In this document: piece by piece, positions 1-5,350 of the stretch | Layout: the number at the start of each line of letters is the position of its first letter | Position numbering within the stretch: position 1 is the first letter of the stretch | Made by a program: the position numbers and the translations under genes | Source of the DNA: Nitriliruptoraceae bacterium | Lineage (GTDB): Bacteria; Actinomycetota; Nitriliruptoria; Nitriliruptorales; Nitriliruptoraceae | DNA: 7,086 nt | Direction: 5' to 3' | Assembly (NCBI GenBank): GCA_007121975.1 | Contig: SKJO01000323.1 | Coordinates: forward strand, 1-7,086 | Notes under the pieces: model-generated | Databases searched by the model: none | Told to the model about the DNA's origin: nothing | Seen by the model: the letters and a program-made list of their open reading frames with translations, nothing else

Positions 1-397
1 CCTCCGCCCCGTCGGCCGCGGCGAGTTGCGTGGCGAGCACGTCCGACGTGGTCGCCCCGTCGACGGCGACGCTGGCCACCACGGTCTCGCGGCCATCCGC
101 AGCGTGCAGCGCCCGACCGATGCGGCGCGCAAGACCGAGCTCGGCGTCCCCGAGGCCGTGCCCGGCCGCGGCCGAGTCGCCGAGCACCACCACCCGACGC
201 ACCGCGGGCGGTGCGGTCTCGCCGATCGCGGGCAGGTGGAGGTCGTGCGCCAGCGGCGCCACCCTCGCACCGCGCCGGGTGAGCCGCCGGACCTGACGGC
301 GCGTGCGCCGCAGCACCACCCCGACGGCCAGCAGCACCGGCGCGAGCGCAAGTGCCGTGGAAGCCGTACGGTCCTCTGGCCGTCGACGAACGAGCAC
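1..397 (-). CDS. SGNH/GDSL-family hydrolase, N-terminal part (runs off left edge)
   Basis: Read on the minus strand from a GTG at 397-395, this frame stays open for 132 codons to the window edge, so the C-terminal part is missing. Residues about 12-29 form a hydrophobic segment (ALALAPVLLAVGVVL). A very Arg-rich stretch follows (residues 30-42). The hydrolase domain starts near residue 66 with VVVLGDSAAAGHG; Gly73-Asp74-Ser75 is the block I nucleophile motif of SGNH esterases/lipases. VAVDGATTSDVL further on resembles block II. The remaining catalytic Asp/His block is outside the window. The start was chosen because GGGAGG lies 6 nt upstream of the GTG. Family members hydrolyse ester bonds in lipids, acyl groups or polysaccharide decorations; the substrate cannot be read here. 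The hydrophobic segment suggests membrane anchoring, but the arginines after it would by the positive-inside rule keep the domain cytoplasmic, so topology is uncertain. The gene is divergent from the ABC transporter. Family call fairly sure; function open. Confidence 0.8.
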   Translation of the reverse strand, partial: MLVRRRPEDRTASTALALAPVLLAVGVVLRRTRRQVRRLTRRGARVAPLAHDLHLPAIGETAPPAVRRVVVLGDSAAAGHGLGDAELGLARRIGRALHAADGRETVVASVAVDGATTSDVLATQLAAADGAE

Positions 398-403
398 GGT
401 CAA

Positions 404-409
404 CCTCCC
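404..409 (-). promoter_or_regulatory. Ribosome binding site of the SGNH hydrolase
   Basis: The minus strand reads GGGAGG here, 6 nt upstream of the GTG at 397. This selects that start over an in-frame TTG two codons further upstream, which would overlap the site. Confidence 0.6.
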
Positions 410-475
410 GTCGGGGGCGGGGGTGCGGCCCCACCAGCAGCGCACCGGGCAGCGTAGGACGCGCCCGGCCACGAC

Positions 476-481
476 GAGGAG
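476..481 (+). promoter_or_regulatory. Ribosome binding site deciding the ABC transporter start
   Basis: GAGGAG at 476-481 lies 8 nt before an in-frame GTG at 490. The in-frame ATGs at 508 and 523 have no comparable purine run at a suitable distance. The site therefore favours the GTG. Confidence 0.5.
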
Positions 482-489
482 CACGACCG

Positions 490-2367
490 GTGCGAGCACA
501 TGGCGGTATGCCGCTGCGCCCGATGGGCGATCCCGACGAGCTCAAGGCCCGCCACTTCGACCGCACGGTCACCCGCCGGGCCTGGGGGCTGACCCGGGCC
601 TACCGCCGCCGGCTGGTGGGCTTCCTGCTGCTGATCGTGGTTTCCGCGGTGCTCTCGGCCGCTCCCCCGCTGGTGATCCGGCAGGTCATCGACGTGGCGA
701 TCCCAACCGCGGACCGCGGGCTGCTCGGCCTGCTGTTCGGCGCCCTGGTGGGCGTCGGGGTCGCGGTGGCCGCGATCTCGATGGTGGAGCGGTGGCTGTC
801 AGCCTCGATCGGTGAGGGGCTGATCCTCGACCTGCGCACGATGCTCTACCACCACGTGCACACCCTGCCGATCGCGTTCTTCACCCGCACCCAGACCGGC
901 GCGTTGATCACCCGACTCAACAACGACGTCATCGGGGCGCAGCGGGCGCTGACCGGCACGCTCGGCGGGATCGTCGACAACCTCATCGGCGTCACCGTGA
1001 CGCTCACCGCCATGCTGCTGCTCGAGTGGCGGGTGACGCTGATCGCGGTCGCGCTGCTGCCGCTGTTCATCGTGCCCGCCCGCATCGTCGGCCGCCGGCT
1101 GCAGGCCCTGTCCCGCGAGTCGATGGGCCTCAACGCCGAGATGAACAGCGTGATGACCGAGCGCTTCCACGTCGCCGGCGCCCTGCTGGTCAAGCTCTTC
1201 GGCCGCGTCGAGCGCGAGACCACCGGCTTCCACGACCGTGCCGAGCGGGTGGCCGCCATCGGCGTCAAGCAGGCGATCACGGGCCGGGCGCTGTTCGCGT
1301 CGCTGGGCCTGGTCGGTGCGCTGGCCACGGCGCTGGTCTACCTGGTCGGTGGACTGATCGTGATCGACCGGCCCGACGTGCAGGTCGGCACCGTGGTCGC
1401 ACTCGGACTGTACGTCACCCAGCTGTACGGACCGCTGGCACAGCTGTCCAACGCCCGCGTGGACCTGATGACCGCGCTGGTCAGCTTCGAGCGGGTCTTC
1501 GAGGTGCTGGACCTGCCCCGGGCCATCGACGAGCGTCCCGACGCCCACACGCTGACCGAGCCGCGCGGGCACGTGCGCTTCGAGCAGGTGTCGTTCCGCT
1601 ACCCCGCCGCCACCGGCTCGACCCTCGAGTCGCTCGAGGGGCCCCGCTCCGAGCACGGCGGCGACGCATCCGCCTGGATCCTGCGCGACATCGACCTCGA
1701 CCTTCGCCCAGGCACCATGACCGCACTGGTGGGACCTTCGGGGGCGGGCAAGTCCACGCTGTCCTCCCTGGTGCCCCGGCTCTACGACGTCACCGAGGGT
1801 CGGGTCACCGTCGACGGGCACGACGTGCGGGAGCTGACCCTGGGCAGCATCGCGGATGCGGTGGGCGTGGTCAGCCAGGACGCGCACCTGTTCCACGACT
1901 CGATCGCCGCCAACCTGCGCTACGCCAAGCCGGGAGCCAGCGACGAGGAACTGGTGCGGGCCGCGACCGCCGCGCGCATCCACCACGTCGTCGAGCGGCT
2001 ACCCGACGGCTACGACACCATCGTCGGTGAGCGCGGCTACCGGTTCTCCGGCGGCGAGAAGCAGCGACTGTCCATCGCCCGCGTCCTGCTCAAGAACCCG
2101 GCGATCGTGGTGCTCGACGAGGCCACCGCCCACCTCGACACCGAGTCCGAACGGCTGGTACAGGCCGCCCTGCGCGAGACGCTGCGCGGCCGCACGAGCC
2201 TGGTCATCGCCCACCGGCTGTCGACCGTGATCGACGCCGATGAGATCGTCGTGCTCGATCAGGGCCAGATCGTGGAGCGCGGCACCCACGCCGAGCTGGT
2301 CGCGGCCAACGGGCTGTACGCCGAGTTGGCGCGCACCCAGCTCAGCACTCCGGTCACCAGCGCCTGA
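490..2367 (+). CDS. ABC exporter half-transporter (fused membrane and ATPase domains)
   Basis: A 625-residue integral membrane ATPase of the MsbA-like exporter type. Two copies should pair to drive substrate out of the cell. The membrane domain has six predicted helices, roughly residues 42-60, 78-97, 159-178, 182-198, 268-290 and 299-318. The nucleotide-binding domain holds A-loop Tyr371, Walker A GPSGAGKST (415-423, Lys421), Q-loop Gln463, signature FSGGEKQR (519-526), Walker B with Asp543 and catalytic Glu544, D-loop AHLD and switch His575. All catalytic residues are present, so it should be active. About 44 residues separate Tyr371 from Walker A, against about 25 in MsbA, because of a Ser/Glu/Gly-rich insertion around 374-393. 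The GTG start at 490 is preferred for its ribosome site; ATG 508 (619 residues) is the alternative. The frame is open upstream to an ATG at 352, but that would overlap the hydrolase start. Substrate unknown: drug, lipid or peptide export are all possible. Its stop touches the stop of the convergent PPR gene. Confidence 0.95.
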   Translation: MRAHGGMPLRPMGDPDELKARHFDRTVTRRAWGLTRAYRRRLVGFLLLIVVSAVLSAAPPLVIRQVIDVAIPTADRGLLGLLFGALVGVGVAVAAISMVERWLSASIGEGLILDLRTMLYHHVHTLPIAFFTRTQTGALITRLNNDVIGAQRALTGTLGGIVDNLIGVTVTLTAMLLLEWRVTLIAVALLPLFIVPARIVGRRLQALSRESMGLNAEMNSVMTERFHVAGALLVKLFGRVERETTGFHDRAERVAAIGVKQAITGRALFASLGLVGALATALVYLVGGLIVIDRPDVQVGTVVALGLYVTQLYGPLAQLSNARVDLMTALVSFERVFEVLDLPRAIDERPDAHTLTEPRGHVRFEQVSFRYPAATGSTLESLEGPRSEHGGDASAWILRDIDLDLRPGTMTALVGPSGAGKSTLSSLVPRLYDVTEGRVTVDGHDVRELTLGSIADAVGVVSQDAHLFHDSIAANLRYAKPGASDEELVRAATAARIHHVVERLPDGYDTIVGERGYRFSGGEKQRLSIARVLLKNPAIVVLDEATAHLDTESERLVQAALRETLRGRTSLVIAHRLSTVIDADEIVVLDQGQIVERGTHAELVAANGLYAELARTQLSTPVTSA

Positions 2368-4191
2368 TCACGGCTCGGGCTTCGGCTCCGGAGAGGGCTC
2401 GGGCTCCGGCGTCGGCTCGGGCTCGTGGGTCGGCTCGGGCGTCGGCTCCGGCTCCGGAGAGGGCTCGGGCTCCGGCTCGGGCGTCGGCTCGGGCTCCGGA
2501 GAGGGCTCGGGCTCCGGCGTCGGCGCGACCGGGACCTCCGAGGCCGGCGCCGCATCATCAGGAGTCGCCACCGGTTCCACCGGCGGCGCGGTTGGCTCCG
2601 GCGGCGCGGTTGGCTCCGGCGGCGTGGCCGCCGTGATCGCCGGCTCCTCGTCCTCGCCCTCCTCCGACAGCCGTCGCTTGGTCTCGCCCGAGGCCCACTC
2701 GAGGGCCTTGTGGTGTCGGTCGTCGGGAGTGATCCCGGCCGCGACCATGGTGTCGAAGAGTTCCTTGGCCGGCGCGTGCTGACCCTTCTTGGCATACGCC
2801 CACAGCAGTTCGCGGTAGGTGGCCTCGTCCACGGGGACCTCGCGCTGTTGAAGCGCCACGATCAGTTCGCGGGCGGTGTCGAGCCGGCCGGCCTTGAGCA
2901 GACCCCGCAGCAGCTTGCCGGCATCCGCGCTGGCCGGCGCCATGCCCTGGGCCAGCAGGTGCTGCAGCAGTTCGAGCGCGTCGTCGGGCCGCTTGGCGGC
3001 CACCAGCGCGGTGAGCAGCGAACCGTAGTGACGCCCGTGGGTCAGGGTGCCCGACACCCGCAGGCGTTCGAGGCGTTCCCGCGCCTCATCGAGGCGCTTG
3101 GCGCGTACCAGGTGCTCGACCAGGTCCCGGGCGGCGCGCCGGTCGGCGGGGACACCGCCGGCGACACAGTCGTCGAACAGGTGCAACGCGACATCGAGCT
3201 CGCCGGCCTTGAGGTGGCGGCCGAGCACGTCGGCGAGCTTCTGGGGCGGCACCGGGACCCCGAGGATCAGCATCCAGTCGATGACGCCGCTGGCCGCCCG
3301 GAAGGATCCGCTGGCCAGACTGACGTCGATGAGCCCCTCGAGGTTCTCACCGGTCGGGATGCGACCGTCGGCCGCCAGCCCCAGCGCGTCCTGCCAGGCT
3401 CCGGCGGCATCGCCGGCCGCGATGCGGGCGCGCAGCACCGCGTTGCGGTGGAAGCTGGTCGGCTCGGTCCCACCCGCGCGCATCGACACCAGGGCCTGCT
3501 CGGCCGCCGCGGCGTCGCCCGCCCGGGCGTGGGCGAGCAGCAGGTCGGTGTGCACGTCCCCGGGGAAGCGCACGCCGGCGGCGGTGAGCCGCTCGAGCAG
3601 GTCGATGGCCCGCGCCGCATGTCCGGCGCGCGCGATCATCGAGACCAACTCGGTCGCCAGGGACGGGGCGGGCGCGCGCCCGACCTCCAGCATCAGGTCC
3701 ACGACCGCCCGGGTGTCCTTGATCGCCCGGCGCGCGAGGCAGTCGCGCAGCATGCGCTCGTAGTCCGCGTCCGCGGCCGCCTGCCCGCGCTGGGACATCT
3801 GGCGCACGATCGCCCGCGCCGCCGGGAACCGGCCGGCGGCCAGGTACAGCCCGAGCACGCCAGGTGCGCGACGCTCATCGGGCTGCTGTCCCTGCCCGTG
3901 GAGTTCGTCGAGCAGCGCGAGCGCCTCCTCGGTGCGCCCGGCACGCCCGGTGGCCAGCGCGACGTCCCAGCGAACCTCGGGGTCGGCCTCGATCCCCGCA
4001 GCCTGCATCTGCGCGAGGATGTCCTGCGCACCTGCCAGGTCGCGACCGTCGAGGTGGGCCGTGAGCAGGACGCGGTAGTGGGGTTCGGCGATCTCCTCGC
4101 CGCGCTGCCGCATCGAGGCGAACACCTGCTGCATCATGCGCAGGTCGCCGGTGAATCGCCGCAGTGCTTCGAGGTAGCGGTCGTCGGTCAC
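2368..4191 (-). CDS. Bacterial pentatricopeptide-repeat (PPR) protein with Pro/Glu-rich tail
   Basis: A 607-residue protein, presumably cytosolic, with no signal peptide, membrane segment or enzymatic domain. Residues 1-490 divide into exactly fourteen 35-residue repeats without insertion or gap. Counting each from 35(n-1)+1, position 31 is Gly in 13 of 14 (Glu451 is the exception), position 20 is Ala in 12, position 15 is Gly in 10, and position 27 is Met or Leu in 13. The last repeat (456-490) is almost a PPR consensus: ATYRELLWAYAKKG, then AKELFDTMVAAGITPD. Each unit should form two antiparallel helices and the array a superhelix; PPR arrays usually bind single-stranded RNA. A short charged helix (about 491-514) leads into a tail of PEP, PEPS and PEPT units (about 515-607). 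The GTG start is supported by GGAGG 5 nt upstream and because repeat 1 begins right at it, leaving no transit-like extension. TPR is the main alternative, but the 35-residue period and G-x-x-P-D ends favour PPR. RNA binding and target are inference only. It is divergent from rnz. Confidence 0.85.
   Translation of the reverse strand: MTDDRYLEALRRFTGDLRMMQQVFASMRQRGEEIAEPHYRVLLTAHLDGRDLAGAQDILAQMQAAGIEADPEVRWDVALATGRAGRTEEALALLDELHGQGQQPDERRAPGVLGLYLAAGRFPAARAIVRQMSQRGQAAADADYERMLRDCLARRAIKDTRAVVDLMLEVGRAPAPSLATELVSMIARAGHAARAIDLLERLTAAGVRFPGDVHTDLLLAHARAGDAAAAEQALVSMRAGGTEPTSFHRNAVLRARIAAGDAAGAWQDALGLAADGRIPTGENLEGLIDVSLASGSFRAASGVIDWMLILGVPVPPQKLADVLGRHLKAGELDVALHLFDDCVAGGVPADRRAARDLVEHLVRAKRLDEARERLERLRVSGTLTHGRHYGSLLTALVAAKRPDDALELLQHLLAQGMAPASADAGKLLRGLLKAGRLDTARELIVALQQREVPVDEATYRELLWAYAKKGQHAPAKELFDTMVAAGITPDDRHHKALEWASGETKRRLSEEGEDEEPAITAATPPEPTAPPEPTAPPVEPVATPDDAAPASEVPVAPTPEPEPSPEPEPTPEPEPEPSPEPEPTPEPTHEPEPTPEPEPSPEPKPEP
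2371..2525. repeat. Low-complexity hexamer and 23-bp direct repeats encoding the Pro-Glu tail
   Basis: On the plus strand this stretch is built from GGCTCG/GGCTCC-like 6-bp units, which on the minus strand encode Glu-Pro pairs. A 23-bp segment beginning TCCGGAGAGGG and ending CTCCGG occurs identically three times, at 2387-2409, 2453-2475 and 2495-2517. The offsets are 66 and 42 bp, both multiples of six, so every copy keeps the same coding phase. This implies growth by slippage or unequal recombination rather than independent codon choice. Confidence 0.85.
2582..2617. repeat. Two tandem 18-bp repeats within the PPR tail
   Basis: The 18-bp unit GGCGGCGCGGTTGGCTCC occurs twice in tandem (2582-2599 and 2600-2617), followed by a partial third copy that diverges after seven bases. 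On the minus strand it encodes consecutive Pro-Pro-Glu-Pro-Thr-Ala units, between the repeat array and the PEP tail. Confidence 0.85.
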
Positions 4192-4196
4192 GATGG

Positions 4197-4204
4197 CCTC
4201 CTCC
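4197..4204 (-). promoter_or_regulatory. Strong ribosome binding site of the PPR gene
   Basis: The minus strand reads GGGAGGAGG-like sequence ending 5 nt before the GTG at 4191. It decides the start within a frame that is open for over 300 bp further upstream and matches the first residue of repeat 1. Confidence 0.7.
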
Positions 4205-4328
4205 CCCGGTCCGGGCCCGCCGCGCCCTGAAGGGGCCGACGACAGGTGGTCCTCGCGGGTCGCGCACTCACCCACGTGCGCCGTGTCCGACCGACCCTCG
4301 GCCGGACCCTGAACGCTAGCGGCTCGCC

Positions 4329-4351
4329 GGCCCGATCGTGACGGTCGGGCC
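4329..4351. promoter_or_regulatory. Near-perfect 23-bp palindrome, possible operator
   Basis: The arms GGCCCGATCG and CGGTCGGGCC face each other around a TGA centre. All arm positions pair except one T/G, which would still pair in RNA. It lies 57 bp before the rnz start and 138 bp before the PPR start, close to the candidate rnz -10 box. No T-run follows it, so a simple intrinsic terminator is unlikely. A dimeric repressor site or a leader hairpin are both possible. Confidence 0.4.
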
Positions 4352-4395
4352 ACGCGCCGGGTCGGCCACGCTACGGTCGCGCCCCACCAGACCAC

Positions 4396-4399
4396 GGAG
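4396..4399 (+). promoter_or_regulatory. Ribosome binding site of rnz
   Basis: GGAG ends 9 nt before the GTG at 4409. It supports that start, which also places the conserved ELVVLGT strand at the family's usual N-terminal position. Confidence 0.5.
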
Positions 4400-4408
4400 C
4401 CCTCCCCC

Positions 4409-5332
4409 GTGTCGACGCGCGAACTCGTCGTGCTCGGCACCTCCAGCCAGGTGCCCACCCGCACCCGTGCCCACCATGGTGCCCTGCTGCGCTTCGACGG
4501 GCTCGGCCTGCTGCTCGACCCCGGTGAGGGCACCCAGCGTCAGCTGATGCTGGCCGGGGTGTCGTCCGCATCGATCGACGCGGTGTTCATCACGCACGCC
4601 CACGGCGATCACTGCCTGGGCCTGCCCGGGGTGCTGCAGCGCCGGTCCCTGGACGACGTGCGCCGACCGATCGAGGTCCACCATCCGCACGCGGCCGCGC
4701 CCTACCTGGCCCGCCTCCGCCACGCGTCGGCCTACCAGGACGTGACCGACGTCCGACTGCGCGCGACGGGTCCCGGGCCGGTCGCCAGCGACACCCTGCC
4801 TGATCTACGCATCCGGGCGGCGGAGCTCTCGCACCGAATCCCGACCCTGGGCTGGCGGTTCGAGGAGCCCGACGGCTGGCGGATGCTGCCCGAACGCCTC
4901 GAGGCGCTCGGGGTGCAGGGGCCCGACCGCGAACACCTCCGCCGCGAGGGCCGCCTGCGCCGCGGCGGGCGCACGATCCACCTCGAACAGGTCGCCGTCC
5001 CCCGGCGCGGACAGCACATCGCGGTCGTGATGGACACCCGCCGCTGCGACGGGGCACTCGAGCTCGCCGCCGAGGTGGACCTGCTGCTGATCGAGGCCAC
5101 GTTCCTCGAGGCCGAACGCGAGGTCGCCGACGTGGCCGGTCACCTCACCGCCGGGCAGGCGGCCCGTCTCGCCCGCGATGCGGGCGCCCGCCGGGTCGTG
5201 CTGACTCATCTCTCACCGCGCTACCCCGAGGTGCATGGCCACGAGGCCGAGGCGCGTGCGGCCGCCCCGCAGCTCGACCTGACGGTGGCCCGGGACCTCG
5301 ACCGGTTCACGCTGCGCCGCGCTCCGGGCTGA
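4409..5332 (+). CDS. rnz: Ribonuclease Z (tRNA 3'-processing endonuclease)
   Basis: A 307-residue metallo-beta-lactamase-fold nuclease, the usual length of the short bacterial RNase Z. It cleaves precursor tRNAs 3' of the discriminator base, in the cytosol. The N-terminal ELVVLGTSSQVPTRTR and DPGEGTQRQ are characteristic of RNase Z rather than other beta-lactamase-fold enzymes. The zinc ligands are visible: HAHGDH (63-68), His142 in ELSHRIPTLGWRFEE, Asp209 in VVMDTRRCD, and His267 in LTHLSPRY, which matches the family's HFSxRY. His245 in AGHLTAGQAA matches the conserved catalytic-region His. Residues about 165-190 (PDREHLRREGRLRRGG) correspond to the region carrying the flexible arm that grips the tRNA elbow, and are rich in basic residues. 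The GTG start follows GGAG at 9 nt. It is divergent from the PPR gene and convergent with dapB. Nothing suggests loss of function. Confidence 0.94.
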   Translation: MSTRELVVLGTSSQVPTRTRAHHGALLRFDGLGLLLDPGEGTQRQLMLAGVSSASIDAVFITHAHGDHCLGLPGVLQRRSLDDVRRPIEVHHPHAAAPYLARLRHASAYQDVTDVRLRATGPGPVASDTLPDLRIRAAELSHRIPTLGWRFEEPDGWRMLPERLEALGVQGPDREHLRREGRLRRGGRTIHLEQVAVPRRGQHIAVVMDTRRCDGALELAAEVDLLLIEATFLEAEREVADVAGHLTAGQAARLARDAGARRVVLTHLSPRYPEVHGHEAEARAAAPQLDLTVARDLDRFTLRRAPG

Positions 5333-5342
5333 CCCGCGCGGC
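5316..5342. terminator. Possible bidirectional hairpin at the rnz/dapB convergence
   Basis: GCCGCGC at 5316-5322 pairs perfectly with GCGCGGC at 5336-5342 around a 13-nt loop that contains the rnz stop codon. It sits just where two converging transcripts should end. There is no T-run on either side, so it is at best a weak intrinsic terminator, and 7-bp GC inverted repeats also arise by chance in such GC-rich DNA. Confidence 0.25.
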
Positions 5343-5350
5343 ACGTCGGC

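Larger units (their letters stand above)
398..489. promoter_or_regulatory. Divergent intergenic region between SGNH hydrolase and ABC transporter
   Basis: These 92 bp must hold the 5' signals of both divergent genes. Apart from the two ribosome sites, the only promoter-like element is a TACGCT on the minus strand (positions 456-451), which fits a TANNNT -10 box for the hydrolase. I see no convincing -35 partner and no inverted repeat. The assignment rests mainly on position. Confidence 0.3.
4192..4408. promoter_or_regulatory. Divergent promoter region between the PPR gene and rnz
   Basis: These 217 bp are the longest stretch without a gene in the window and must hold both divergent promoters. 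Candidate -10 boxes are TACGGT at 4372-4377 for rnz and TAGCGT on the minus strand near 4319-4314 for the PPR gene. Neither has a clear -35 match. The one structured element is the palindrome at 4329-4351. I see no tRNA, small RNA or further coding frame. Confidence 0.4.

Noticed and set aside
26..815. Several plus-strand open frames across the left end.
   Set aside because: They are opposite the SGNH hydrolase, whose GDS motif and N-terminal segment read cleanly on the minus strand, or run into the ABC gene out of frame.
799..1986. A 395-codon open frame on the minus strand opposite the ABC transporter.
   Set aside because: The plus strand encodes every ABC motif in order. The antisense product is Gly/Gln/His-rich filler typical of antisense frames.
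2371..2617. CRISPR-like array, because of repeated 23-bp and 18-bp units.
   Set aside because: Spacing is irregular, there are no unique spacers, and the units encode a low-complexity protein tail in constant phase.
2240..2782. A plus-strand frame encoding a long Gly-Ser repeat protein.
   Set aside because: It is the antisense reading of the Pro-Glu tail repeats, begins inside the ABC gene in another frame, and has no ribosome site.
2368..4191. TPR or Sel1-like repeat protein instead of PPR.
   Set aside because: The period is exactly 35 rather than 34 or 36, and the G-x-x-P-D endings and YRELL-AYAKKG helix match PPR. A profile search is still needed to close this.
2425..4230. A 601-codon open frame on the plus strand opposite the PPR gene.
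   Set aside because: Its translation is Arg/Gly-rich with no family resemblance. The opposite frame has 14 clean repeats and a strong ribosome site, so this is a GC-rich shadow.
4192..4533. Extension of the PPR reading frame upstream to 4533.
   Set aside because: It would overlap the start of rnz, adds Arg/Ser/Pro-rich sequence without repeats, and ignores the strong ribosome site before the GTG at 4191.
4409..5332. Generic metallo-beta-lactamase hydrolase or glyoxalase II.
   Set aside because: The VLGTSSQVPTRTR start, GEGTQRQ and HLSPRY motifs are specific to RNase Z.
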